64,000 nt of DNA from Adiantum capillus-veneris (GCA_014529385.2 CM043942.1:20367491-20431490), one strand, 5' to 3'. Shown: positions 31,090 to 43,500, numbered from the stretch's first letter. Notes: a model not told the origin generated them from the sequence alone. Program-made: numbers and translations.

Positions 31090-32140
31090 GTGTTACAGAT
31101 GATGGATCATAATTTAGAGGTGCCTCAGAAAGAGCAGATTGATAAAGAGGAGAAGGAAGTAAGAGTAATGGCAGAAAAGATCTATGATAAAAGGTTTGGT
31201 ACCTTCACCAAGGTAAAAGAGGATGAAGTCAAAGAGTTTAATTTGGGAACTGAAGAAGATCCCAGGATGGTCAGAATCAGTATCCATTCTGAAGGTGAAT
31301 TTTTGAAAGGTTTGATTCAGCTGTTGCAGGAGTATAAAGATGAATTTGCTTAGGATTATTCACAGGTAAAGGGCATTGATCCTGAATTACATCAACATCA
31401 CATTAATCTCAGGGAGGATGCTACACCAATCATGCAACAGAGATACAGAGTGAACCCCAAATTTGCAAAGCAGGTAAAGCAAGAAATAGATAAGTTATTG
31501 GCAGTAGGATTCATCAAGCCAGTTAATGAAGTGTCATGGTTGTCACCAATTATTGCTGTGCCAAAGAAGAATGGGAAGTGGAGGGTGTGTGTGGATTACA
31601 GGAAGTTAAATGCTGCAACTATTATTGATCCATTCCCTATGCCATTTTGTGATGCTGTGTTGGATGCACTAGATGGACATGATATGTATAGCTTTCTTGA
31701 TGGTTTTTCAGGTTACAATGAGATCAAGGTAGCTCCAGAAGACCAACACAAGACAGCCTTCATCACTGAGTGGGGAGCATTTGTGTATACAATGATGAGT
31801 TTTGGTTTGAAGAATGGTCCACCTTCCTTCAACTTTGTGGCTCATAAGACATTTGAACCTTATCTTCAGGATTTTATGAGGATTTTTGTAGATGACTTTT
31901 CAGTATTTGGAAAGAAGGATCAACATTTGGTTCACTTGATGTTATGTTTGGAAAGATGCAGACTATTTCACATGGCCTTGAATCCATATAAAAGTGTACT
32001 TGCAGTCAATAGTGGTATTTTATTGGGACATGTAGTATCTGTTGATGGGATAGCCATTGATGCCAAAAAATTTGAAGCAATTCAGGCAGCCAAATCACCT
32101 CATAATGTGAAGGAGCTTAGTAGGTTTGTGGGTCAGGTGA
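31090..32140 (+). pseudogene. C reverse transcriptase
   Basis: An acidic spacer (31090-31353) is followed by RT from 31432. Blocks in order: FIKPVNEVSWLSPIIAVPKK, GKWRVCVDYRKLNAATIIDP, YSFLDGFSGYNEIKVAPEDQ, MMSFGLKNGPPSFNFV, RIFVDDFSVFGKKDQHLVH (catalytic D-D intact) and GHVVSVDGIAIDAKKFEAIQ. RT copies element RNA into DNA. At about 32148 (FVGQVKWHS) the thumb/connection region jumps straight into mid RNase H, so roughly 100 residues are deleted. A stop at 31351 and the deletion inactivate it. Confidence 0.92.
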
Positions 32141-32760
32141 AGTGGCACTCATCCATCGGATATTGCAATTGGAGCTGTGTTGATGCAGGAAAAGGTCAGA
32201 GGATGGTATAGACCATTGTATTATGCAAGTAGGATGTTGACCTTAACAGAAAAGAATTATACTGTGACTGAGAGAGAGGCTTTGGGCATGGTATAATCAT
32301 TGAATAAGTCCAAGAATTACTTACTCAATAACAGGGTTATGTTTCATGTTGATCACCGAGCTTTGCTGTACTTGGTTAAGAAGCCCATGATTACAAGAAG
32401 ATTAGCAAGGTGGATGTTGCTTTTGCAAGAGTTTGAGTTTGTGATTATTCATACTCCTGGGGAAGAGCATGCTGTGGTGGCAGATTATTTGAGCAGGCTA
32501 GAAACAGAAGAATCTCCAACAGGTGTGGATGATCAGTTACTTGATGGAGATTTATTTTCAGGTCAGCAGGATGTTCCAGATTCTTGGTATGATCAGATGT
32601 TGGTGTACCTAACTGATGGGGTTATGCAAGGAGGGTTTTCACCTGATCAAAGGAAGAAATTTGCATTGAAAATCAGACCATTTCTGGTGATTGCAGGAGC
32701 ATTATACAAGAAGGGTATTGATCAAGTGATAAGAAGGTGTGTTCCAGAATTTGAATAGTT
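32141..32760 (+). pseudogene. C RNase H (N-terminally deleted)
   Basis: After the deletion point the frame reads DIAIGAVLMQEK, PLYYASRMLTLTEKNYTVTE, EREALGMV, a stop at 32294, then VMFHVDHRALLYLVKKP and RLARWMLLLQEFEFVIIHTP, ending ADYLSRLE. These are gypsy RNase H motifs. The first catalytic strand is missing. A 100-residue linker leads to the integrase finger. Confidence 0.85.
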
Positions 32761-34021
32761 AGCAGTTCTACAGGAAGCTCATTATGGACAAGCTGGTGGA
32801 CATTTCTCAGGAGACATTACAGGTAAGAAAATTTTGCAGGCTGGTTTGTGGTGGCCTACTTTGTTAAAAGATGCACATGAGTATTCCAAAAGATGTGTGT
32901 TGTGTCAGAACCTTGGTCAGAGCCAGACAATAGGGACAGGATGTTAGGTCATCCTATTCTACCCCTGGAACCTTTTCAAAAATGGGGTATGAACTTTGTA
33001 GGACCAGTGAAGCCCACTAGTTGTAGGGGGCACATGTACATTTTGGTTGCTACAGATTATTGTACTAAGTGGGTGGAAGCTGTGGCACTAAAGGATAACA
33101 AAGCAGCCAGTGTTGCAAAGTTTTTGTATCATAACATTATGACAAGATTTGGTTGTCCAGTTGAGTTGGTGAGTGATAGGCGGACACATTTTTTGAATGA
33201 GGTCATACAGGAGCTGACTAAAACTCATATGCTATTACACAAGAAGTCTACCCCATATCATCCCCAGGACAATGGACAAGCAGAAAGTAGCAACAAAATT
33301 CTGGTTAAAATGCTGAAAAAGATTGTGTAGGATGATCATAAAGATTGGGACTTAAAGTTGGATTCAGCTCTGTGGTCACTTAGGACTGCTTTCAAAGTCA
33401 CCACAGGGATGACACCTTTCAAGTTGGTCTATGGGTTGGAGGCTGTAGTACCTATCGAATTTGTGGTACCTAGCTTGAGAGTATCTTCTCAGAAAGTGTC
33501 TCCTGCATTGTCAGTAAAGCACATATATAAGTATTTGATGCAACTAGAAGAGGATAGGCTGGTGAGTTCTTACATCACCAAGATCATTCAAAGGAGAAGA
33601 CAAGCCAGGGTAGCAATGAAAGTCAAGTTCAAATTGTTCAAAGTAGGAGATTGGGTGATGTTGTATAATTCTAGGCTTGGTCCATTCCGAGGGAAATTGA
33701 CTTTGAGGTACAAAGGGTCCTTACCAGATTGTTGAGGATTTAGGCCAAGGCACATTTATAGTTGCTGATGTATTTGGAACCAAAGTAGACAAACCAGTTA
33801 ATGGATTCAAGTTGAAGAAATTTCAAGGTAAACCACCTCACCTTTACTGGTTGACACCAAAAGTGGTAGGTGCTACTTTGTGTGAGGCAGTTGAATTACC
33901 AAGTTTTCAGAGTCAGCAAGCAGTGCTATCAAGTGAGCATGGTGTTAGAAGCAATGTTGATAAGGGTGTCAGCAAAGAACAGGTGATGAAAAGGCAGGAG
34001 GAGAGCTTGGCAAGGTTCTGA
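32761..34021 (+). pseudogene. C integrase (HHCC finger, core, GPY module)
   Basis: Finger: HYGQAGGHFSGDITGKKILQ with RCVLCQ, an H-H-C-C zinc site in frame after the stop at 32756. Core (32893-33735): WGMNFVGPVKP, ATDYCTKWVEAVALKDNKAA, LVSDRRTHFLNEVIQ and NGQAESSNKILVKML. The second D and the E of the D-D-E triad are present, but the first Asp (M-D-F in relatives) is Asn. C-terminal module after a frameshift near 33715: YKGPYQIVEDLGQGTFIV and VNGFKLKKF. There is no chromodomain, unlike families A and G. Stop at 33328. Confidence 0.9.
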
Positions 34022-34357
34022 TGGGTGGAAATTCACGTCAGATAAAAATGATCCAGTATGCAATCTTCTAGTTTGGTGCATCGGATGTTGGTTGATCGGA
34101 CTTTGGTGCATCGGAATTAACTGGATCGGAATTTTTAAACCTGAAAGTAAATGGTTTAACATTCAAAAATATTGGGTTTGTGGGAATATTATTCGCCACT
34201 AGCTGTGATCATCGGCGCGCGGGAGCTGTCAAGGAGTTCACTCAGCAGATACATGCAGCGCGATTATTATGAAATGTTGGTCTCTTTGCCATGCAAGTAC
34301 CTCTCTGCTGATTACTTCTTGCAGTCGCCTTCTTCATCTACTCCTTCATCTAGCACT

Positions 34358-36311
34358 ATGGCCCCTAAATCAAAGCTTGCAGTAGCCATGAGGTCGGCGG
34401 CTGAAACTGAGTCGGCAGAGCCTGTTGCAACCAGGCTGAGGAGAAAGGGACTCAACCTGCGGGTGGATGTAAGTGATGATAAGGAAGAGGAGTTCTCAGA
34501 GGAGGAACCACCACCTTTGTCAGCGAACAAGATGCTTCAAAGTTTGATGGACCCGTACACAGATCTCAAGATTGAGATGGAAGCTACTACAGAGAAGAAT
34601 GAGAAATGGCTTAGACAGTTGGGGCTTTATCAGTATGCAATGTTGCCATGGAAATAATGGAAAGGAAATTTTTATGCCAAGTCACAAGCATATTTGCTGA
34701 GGAAGATGAGAGGAGCAATATCTGACAAGGTCATGTTGTGCCCAGAGGTTATTGTTGTGGTTTTCAAGCTTCCATTCACATCAGTTATTGTTCCACCAAA
34801 GTGTTCAAATGATTGTTTGAAGAAGGAGTTTGGGTCCAGAGAAGGGACAAGATTGTATTACATGCTTAAAAATGTGGAGTATGGACGCAGGGAACAGTTA
34901 AAGTGGTATCTTGAGAGGGTTTGTTTTCTGGAAAAATTTGACTCTATGTCAAAAGAAAACTATGCTCCATTGGTGCTTGCAGAGCAAGGAGACTATTTTA
35001 GCTGGGCCCATTGGGTCCATGACAAAATTCATGCAGAGGTTTTCACTCCAGATAAGAGGAAGCGTTAGTGTAGCAGTAGATTGGCTGCATTCCTAGCTGC
35101 ATTATTCAAGTATGCTGGGATGGTGACAGTAGGATAAACTGTGGTGCCAAATATCTATGCTAATGTTGCTGAGGTGGAAGTTCAGAAGAACAAAAGTGAA
35201 GAGCAGGTTGATGAACCAGAAAAGCTGTTTGCTGGAGAATCAGAGAAGAGAAAGCAGTTTCAAGATCTGATGGAGGTTGGTTACATAGAGGAGGAGGCTA
35301 GAAATGTTGTGGCTAGCCCAGATTTCTTTCAAGACTTTGGTGAGTTATCTGTTTTCTCACAAAAAGTCTTTGCAGATGTTCAAACACCAGTAAGATTGGG
35401 AAAAACATTTACTTTGTCCAAGAAGAGAAAGGTAAATGTTGGTGAGCATGGTGTTTCTAAAGCTTTAGATTTTTCATTTGCTACTCCAAGTACATCTTTT
35501 AAAGCTGAAGGGGGATGTGAAGATGCTGATAGTGTTGTAAGGATGCTTAGGTAAAGTGCTATTGAAGGAGAAGGACATGGAGTTCGCAGCTATGACTTCG
35601 CAGCTGAGTCAGATTCAAGAAGTACATCAGAAAGAGCTGGAGGATATGATGAAAAAGCATCATGCAAAAGTTTTAAGAATAAAAATGTCTTTGGGACTGT
35701 TCAGAGATTGGACAATGAAGCTAGATGCCAGATTAAATGAGGAAATGGAGCATTTGTCAAAAACTAATGCTGATTTACAGGTTCAGGTTCAAATGCTACA
35801 TCAGAGGTTGATTCCTTTGCAAGAGTTGGAAAATCAAGTAAAAGGTGAGGATGTGGATGTCAATGCAGTGCTTATGTTAGAGGGAGAAATTTATGTCTTG
35901 AAACATCAGTTGTTGCAAGCAGTTCAGGAAGTTTGGAAGTCTATGAAGAACCGAATTGCTTTAGCAATAAAGCATCCATATGAGATGATGAAGCAGGGAT
36001 TTGTCAGTGAGCATGAGGGTGAATTACTACAGGAGTTAGAGCATGTGAAAAAGGACAGAGACATGTGGTTCAAAATAGCTCAGGATTTAAAGCTAAGAGG
36101 ATTGCAGGAGTATATGGTTGATGTTCAGTTGGAGGAACCTATCGATGAAGGTCAAGATTTGAAGGATGATGCAGAGAAGAATCAGCAGGTTGAAGTGCTT
36201 GAAGCAGTGGAAACTGTACCTGTTGGGATAGTGGCACCTGAGTCAGTAGTTGAAGAGCAGGGTATTGCTGAGCTGGATATGGAGGCTCAGAATGAAGTTG
36301 AACTAGTGTAG
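34358..36311 (+). pseudogene. C extra ORF downstream of integrase, unrecognised
   Basis: About 650 codons between integrase and the 3' LTR. Likely start is the ATG at 34358 in a good context (MAPKSKLAVAMRSAAETESA). Three segments are in one frame separated only by stops (34655, 35066, 35135), followed by one frameshift near 35552. Visible parts: basic/acidic N-terminus; a globular-looking middle (LLRKMRGAISDKVMLCPEVI, FGSREGTRLYYMLKNVEYGR, YFSWAHWVHDKIHAEVF); a Lys/Arg motif LSKKRKVNVG resembling a nuclear signal; and a long C-terminal helical, coiled-coil-like region (QIQEVHQKELEDMMKKHHAK, EEMEHLSKTNADLQVQVQML) with an acidic tail. No signal peptide or membrane segment is visible, so it does not look like an envelope protein, although it sits where Athila env-like ORFs sit. 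Confidence 0.7.
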
Positions 36312-36401
36312 AGAGTACTGTTGATGGTGCAGAATATGCAGATCAAGGGATTGTGGATCCAAGTCGGATTTCAAGGAAATCCACCACCGGGTTGTGCCAG
36401 G

Positions 36402-36788
36402 TGTTGACCCTGCACCAGATCATTACTTGTACTTATGTTTGATCAATCAACACTTATCAGTCGGATGTTAGTGGGTCGGAGTCTTGATAAGTCGGATTTT
36501 GGTCAATCGGATGTAGCTGTTATAACTGCTAGAAGTTCATATTTAACGGTCGTGCTGGTTCACGCGAGTTTGTAATTTTGGCTGAAATGGAAGTTATCCT
36601 TGGACCAAGATGAATCAAACTGTGTAGTCTCTTGCTCTATGATTCATGTTTTTCTTCAATCTGCTGTGTCGAAATTGGTAAATGGTGAAATGCTGATGAG
36701 TAGAATGTGTTTGGCTTTGTCTAACTCTGTCTTTGGTGTGTGTGATATGTTCTCAACACCTAGGTTCTGTGTGTGATGAACCCCAACA
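36402..36788 (+). repeat. C 3' LTR
   Basis: 387 bp, TGTTGACC…CCCCAACA, matching 28087-28477 with scattered substitutions and a few small indels. The upstream tract (CCACCACCGGGTTGTGCCAGG) is only weakly purine-rich. Confidence 0.95.
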
Positions 36789-37214
36789 AGCTCACATCAA
36801 CTTCACAATGCAACACAATGCTTCACAATCCATTTTTGTGTGTAGAAGAGGCCTGCTTTTATAGGCTAAAAGGGTTGCCCTCTCTCATGAGAGGCAGCTG
36901 TGTGTAGCCGCCCTTGAGAAGACAAATCTGTCTTTAAATTAGCCACCGGCCATTGAATTCGGTCACCGGCCACCGACCATTGCCTACTGGCCATCAGCCA
37001 ACCGGTCAAATGACCGTCCATTTTCTGACCACTTTCCGGCCCCGTCGTTCGGCCATAATATTCCAACCAAAAGGAATATTGACCGTGAAAATTTTGGTTT
37101 TTGGCGAGTGATTATTCTTCACGCATGATGGCTTCTCCTCATAACGGGGGCCTTACAAATGTGCATTTTTAACACAAAAAATTACAAGGGGTAAATCATG
37201 CTCCATACTTAACA
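36789..37214 (-). repeat. Outer piece of older LTR J with TATA box
   Basis: On the minus strand an LTR-like sequence begins TGTTAAGTATGGAGC at 37214 after CACCATTGGGGAA (purine tract). It runs through a GGCC/CCGG-rich U3 (36945-37045), reaches a TATA box TATAAAAG (36856-36863), and continues into C's insertion site (AGCTC). The remainder is probably 27911-28086 and perhaps 7111-7180. The element body to the right (37215 onward) has no recognisable pol, so the family is not certain. Confidence 0.5.
36856..36863 (-). promoter_or_regulatory. TATA box in LTR J
   Basis: Minus-strand TATAAAAG in a GCC-TATAAAAG-CAGG context, downstream of the repeated CCGGCC motifs. Confidence 0.5.
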
Positions 37215-38349
<1,135 letters not shown>

Positions 38350-38408
38350 TTCTCCCTATAGGGCTTGCTACTGAGAATCGAATGAGAGAGAGAGGCCCTA
38401 TTTGTTAA

Positions 38409-38512
38409 GAATCAAAGAGAGAGAGAAGTTCTCTCTGCACAAAATGGCCTCAAGGGCCGTCTAGAGTGAGGATTGAAGAGTGAGAGCCAAGCTCTCTGCA
38501 CGGCTTCGAAAG

Positions 38513-38602
<90 letters not shown>
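38409..38602 (+). repeat. Repeat S, partial third copy, with (GA)n
   Basis: 38431-38514 matches 4606-4680 (TTCTCTCTGCACAAAAT … AGCCAAGCTCTCTGCACGG), followed by (GA)n at 38515-38602. The body of S that follows the GA tract in the other copies is absent here. Confidence 0.8.
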
Positions 38603-38605
<3 letters not shown>

Positions 38606-38957
38606 AATTATCATCCACGGAGGTTAGATATGACCTATGGGACCGAGAACAAAACATCACAACTACTTCATCGAGTTAAGAGTGTGGGATGCATATCAAT
38701 TAAGGACTGAGGGTCTGTGAAAGGATAAAAGAGAGGGAAAGAAAAGAAACAGCAAAGAGACTAGGGGGGGGGCTGGTTTGGGAGATTGAAATTCTTGAAT
38801 GATGGCTCTTTCGCCTTGATAGACCTCCCATTTGCCTTCTTTACGAGCATCATGCACTTCTTGAGTTCGCTTGCCTTAGCCTTGAGCTACTTTACAGTCA
38901 GTTCTTTGGCTATCCAAAGCTTTCTTCCTTGGCGGGGGGTTGTCGTAATAGCTTCAT

Positions 38958-39125
38958 TCACTCCTCTTTGTCCTTGAATGTCAGGATGCACTGCTTGGGT
39001 GGAACACGTTGATGTGTGTCGTTTATCCAAGAAATGGTTTCAGGTTTGATGTGGATGGGTTGAAGAATGTCGTTGAGCTTGGTGATTGCGTCTTCAAGTG
39101 TGTCCTCATCGGTGCAGTGCACCAT
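38958..39125 (-). CDS. Small open frame of unknown origin
   Basis: 55 codons from an ATG at 39125 to a TGA at 38958. The peptide begins MVHCTDEDTLEDAITKLNDI and contains PETISWINDTHQRVPPKQ. The composition looks like a normal protein rather than repeat translation, but I recognise no family. Minus-strand text on both sides also looks coding-like in other frames, so this is more likely a fragment of a decayed retroelement or gene than an intact small gene. Confidence 0.25.
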   Translation of the reverse strand: MVHCTDEDTLEDAITKLNDILQPIHIKPETISWINDTHQRVPPKQCILTFKDKEE

Positions 39126-39334
39126 GGTGTGTGGAGCCCCCCGATTCTAACTTTAAGACTTAGAGATTCTTGTTTTCTGCATTCTTGTAAGGCCGCATGT
39201 ATCGTGGTGTTGATCTTATATGTGGGGGTTGGGGTACCAATTAAAGGGAAGACATTGTCTCTGTCTACTCATAATCTTCTTGTTTCTTCTTAACACAAGT
39301 GCTATGTTGTTTGGTTCACCACCCATTTAATGGG

Positions 39335-39335
<1 letters not shown>

Positions 39336-39380
<45 letters not shown>
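39336..39380. repeat. (GA)n microsatellite
   Basis: About 22 dinucleotide units; imperfect GA runs continue to about 39406. Confidence 0.97.
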
Positions 39381-39384
<4 letters not shown>

Positions 39385-39721
39385 AATAGAGAGAGAGAGA
39401 AAGAGATAACTCTGCGAGTCATAACCGAAGAGAATCTTTGCAGTGGAGTCTGTAGTTCAAGGTCGGTCAGTGCAAGCTTGAAACTGGACCATGCTAAATC
39501 TGTTTGGGGTTGAAGGATGTAGAGGTACATAAACCTATGCAGGATGAATCCGACTGGTGCACGAGCACGAGTAGGGCCAACTCTGTTTGGAGCGCGAGCA
39601 GGGTAGACTGTGGTTGGAGTGTGAGCAGGGTTAACTGTGTATTCATGCACCCCCCGAGGGTAGCCCCTCACCTAGGGGTGGGTTGAGGCTGAAATACGAA
39701 GACAACCTGGCACTAGGGTTT

Positions 39722-39722
39722 T

Positions 39723-39791
<69 letters not shown>
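39722..39791. repeat. (GT)n(GA)n compound microsatellite
   Basis: GT run 39722-39746 directly joined to a GA run 39747-39791. The GA run ends at the border of element G and resumes on its other side at 44897. Confidence 0.97.
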
Positions 39792-39793
<2 letters not shown>

Positions 39794-39943
39794 TAAGACA
39801 GGGGTGACTAGAGCCTGAGAGTCCTCTACCAAACCACCCTTATATAGGCATGCCCTTGGCCCTTTGCCATCGTTGGACTCCCCATTCCACACCCCCTAGC
39901 CCGGTCCTGCCTTATCTAGTCCGACCTTGCCGGTGTCCTGACA
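39792..39943 (-). repeat. G 3' LTR
   Basis: 152 bp. Minus strand: TGTCAGGACACCGGC … CCTGTCTTACA. Contains CTTATATAGGC, a possible TATA region. Confidence 0.88.
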
Positions 39944-39960
39944 TTACTCCCCCCTTAAGA
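39944..39960 (-). promoter_or_regulatory. G polypurine tract
   Basis: Minus-strand TTAAGGGGGGAGTAA directly before the 3' LTR. The pol stop codon TAA is part of it. Confidence 0.85.
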
Positions 39961-40560
39961 AGAGTTTTCATCCTCGAAAACAAAAGTGGGAAACTTCTTC
40001 TTAAGAACAATAATGTTTTCCCAAGTGGCACCTTCTTCAGGTCATTCTTTCCACTTGATTAAGGCTTGTTGTCGTACGTGATGATGTGTACGCAACTTGT
40101 GATAATCAAGAACACGTTCACGTTCATGCAGTAAGGTAGGAGGTTCAATGTAATCAACCAAAATATGTTGGTTAATGACATCGTCATCCCCATGTAATCG
40201 CTTTCATAGATGGCTTACACGAAACACCGGATGAATGCGAGAATGTGAAGGTAGTAATAGTTTGTAGGCACGATCACCAACTCGCTTGAGTATTTTGAAA
40301 GGCCCACAATATCGGGGAGATAATTTAGGTGTCGGTCCAGTTTTCACTCTTTCTAAATGCTCTGGCACACGTAAAATACTTCCTCCCCTTCTTCAAAGGT
40401 AGCTTTCCGACGTTTCTCATCAGCGTATTTCTTATACCGATCCTATGCTTGCCGGACATTCTGGCGAGCCAGTTTCAGCATATCTATATGGTCTTGGAGA
40501 AAATCCTTAACCTATTTAATTTTTTTGGTTGCCAACCCCACCGTAACTAGTGTTCAAGGT
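39953..40560 (-). pseudogene. G integrase C-terminus with chromodomain
   Basis: Minus-strand text with several stops and one frameshift reads RYKKYADEKRRKATFEEGEE, then SPRYCGPFKILKRVGDRAYK (the GPY/F module), LLLPSHSRIHPVFRVSHL, then the chromodomain with QQALIKWKE, a stop, and PEEGATWENIIVLKKKFPTF. The order and spacing are those of a chromovirus integrase tail, and the frame ends at the purine tract. The chromodomain is more canonical (L-I-K-W-K … A-T-W-E) than in family A, so G belongs to a different chromovirus lineage. Confidence 0.87.
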
Positions 40561-43500
40561 TGAGAAATTGATCTAAACATGAAGGGACTATATGTAATCA
40601 CAAACATGCTTAAACTGATGGGAAGCAATTTTCAAGTAGAGCGATAAATGATTACTAATTAGATCACTTGCACGTATGCACTCGCATATCCTTGAGCACC
40701 AAATTACACTTTGTAATGTGCATATCCCCTTGGGCAACTGACCGTACTAAAGTGTTTTCCCCACAGTTTATAGCTAGTCGTTCTAGATGTTTGTATAACC
40801 ATCGTGGTTAACGTGAAAAATCCACCAACACCCAAACCGAGCCATGATCTCGAATGGTGATTAGTAGACCGAAAAGTAAACTATTGAGATACTGCACAGA
40901 GAGTGCAAAATACTTCATAAGAAACTAGTCTTTAGGAATATGCATGCCGTTTCAAATCAGCCTCTACTAAACACTAGGGCCCATAACACCTAGCATGCAT
41001 GCTTTAGCAAAAAGAACAGATCCGAACCTGTATATCCATGGTGATCTTTTCCAATACTTATGGCAAATGTGATGCGCCTAGCACACAATAAAAATTCTGT
41101 AAAGAAACTGACTACTTTCAATTGCAATCTTGTGTAAGCCTTGCTGAAATGTCTGAACCATAATAGAAGGTGAAACAGTGATCACTTCTAGGTATACACA
41201 ATGAAACATTTTCATTTGCCATATGTGTAGACAACCATCTGTAATACTATTTCGTTCCAAGTATCCGACAATTTTTGGCCACTGAAATTGCTCCTAATAC
41301 GTCGTGCTACAAATGGTCGAGAAAACTGATTGGACCAGCACGTAGGGACTTTGTCGTGACACATATATGAAATAGTGGGCACCAGTGTCAGTCCCAGAGA
41401 CTCATATCCTCCACATGTGGAATATGTCTCATGTAAGAATGTCTAAAAAGGAACAATCTTCAAGTACAAGATGTACTTGTGTGTGGAGGTAATTCCAAAC
41501 ACTCTACAACGGAAGTGAGAGGGACCCTCATTATCCTTGTTCCACACTGGCTAAACCAAACTCCTTGAGTTCCTAGACCATGTTATATCCCATGTGACAA
41601 CATGTGCCAAATCGAATCCTACAAGTGGATTAATAACAGCATAATGTACATTGGACACTACGGCCCAAAATACTTGTTTTGACATGCCCTTGGCATGGGT
41701 TTGATTAGGCTCTACGTAGTCAAACCATTTGGTAAGACCCTTTGTAGAAATTTCTCAACTAACAGGTAACCGTACCCAACATAATTAACCATGTGCAAAA
41801 TGATGAGAGTCAACTTGAAAAGTTGATTTGTTCTGCTACCATGTGGTATATTGCTGAAGTCTTTCCTTGAAAGTATCACGGAACTCAAACTGAAAATCCC
41901 CCATGACCATGTGATGATTTAGTAAGCATCCACGGAGTCGTACCCCAAAACTGGGATGTCATAGACACTCGTAGTGCTACGAAGAGAGCAAGAAATCCAC
42001 ACAAGTGATATGCCTAGCTCGTATCAACAGCCATGCTATCTTAACTGTTTGCTGACTCTAGATCCCATGGTATAGAGTGTAAGAGTATCAAGAACTCAAC
42101 TTGAGCATCATTTAGTGCAAAAATGACACCCTAGGCCTCCGTACTGTCAAGAATCTTACTTGGCCAATAGTGTCGATGTGTATTCCCCTGGGTAGAGTTT
42201 TTTTATCTTGTAAACAATCACCTAAGAATGCCAATGATTAGGTCTTACCTTTGGCCTGACAAATGGCTCTTAGCCCATGTAACTCATAGCCATGATGCAA
42301 TTTAGTGTTCAATGGAAAAACTGATGAATACTAATTTGAGTAGCATCTTAGTTACGTGTTAGCTGAGAGGTAGAGCACCTTGGCTCAGGTTGACTCACCA
42401 GCAAAACATGTGTCAAAGTTTCGTAGCCGATTTGCATTATTCCAGAGAGAGAACCTGAGCATGCTGGACTGAGGAACTTTCCTTAAGGTGTCAAAGGGTG
42501 TATGCAAGTTGTGTGCTCTTATGCATCGTATGTCCAAATTGCAGCCTATCGTATAAGCAGTGCATAGTTTTCAGGGATGACGCTCTCAACGAGAGAGGTA
42601 ACAAAAAAACTCCTTTCGACCCGCCTACCCTGTAGGGGGGGTGATTGTAGGAGTAGGACTCATCCTCGGCGCTTTGCCCGTAAAGTAAGTTCTAGAATTA
42701 GGTTCCTTCTAATGATTGTTGTGTTTCGATAGCAATCATATTAAAACAACTTTGCATATCCTTTAGCACAAGATTACACTTTGTAATCTGCCTATCTCCT
42801 TGGATAACTGATAGTACTGACGTGTGTTCTCCCCTTCCGTGAGTTTCCAGTGTGATATCCGAAAACTCCGTGGTTAGTCAGTATAATTTATAGGGTAGAG
42901 TTGTAGGCCCTTGGTTACAGTGACGTCTCTAATATGCAAGCCAAAATCATAAGTGCCTTGCATAGTTGCTCCATAAGTGCCTTGCATAGTCGGTACCGGT
43001 AGAAATACGTGGGCGGTGATATCCTAATGTTTGCAGTGCCTCAAACTGATGTGCCAAGTACCTTGACATCCAGTAGGCAGTAGCTTTACACGAGTTAGAA
43101 GCCTTGCTTCTCGTGTCGGTTGCCAAATTCTTTGCTTTTCATACTGACAATCCTTTGCTATAAAAAAACAGATCTAGCCTGGCTTCCGTCACGTATATCA
43201 TATATACTCTTTTATGGCTTTCATGACCGTCAGGTATGTCGTGAAATAGCATGCAAGCATAGTGTCAAATTCCTTCCAAGTTCGTATGCTCATAGCATAT
43301 GCCAAACGTGGAAAGTCTCAATACAAAATTTGTCACTTTTATTTAACTGACCATGTCAGAATTGCTTAAAGAAAGCATTATGTTTTAAATCGTGACTGAA
43401 TATGCTATACTAAGCCAGGTTTTGTATCATATACAACTAACCAAAAAGGGTTATCTGAAGGGAAGAGCATGCAGAAATGGATTGACTACTTAGTCGCAAA

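Larger units (their letters stand above)
28087..36788 (+). mobile_element. Element C: complete, decayed non-chromovirus gypsy element
   Basis: 8702 bp, plus strand, flanked by exact AGCTC duplications (28082-28086 and 36789-36793). LTRs of 391 and 387 bp, a primer site, gag, protease, RT, partial RNase H, integrase with GPY module but no chromodomain, and an extra ORF between integrase and the 3' LTR. The RT block FLDGFSGYNEI and FVDDFSVFG and the lack of a chromodomain place it with Athila/Tat-type elements. Confidence 0.93.

Noticed and set aside
34358-36311. Calling the C extra ORF an envelope gene
   Set aside because: No signal peptide, membrane segment or other envelope feature is visible; only its position matches.
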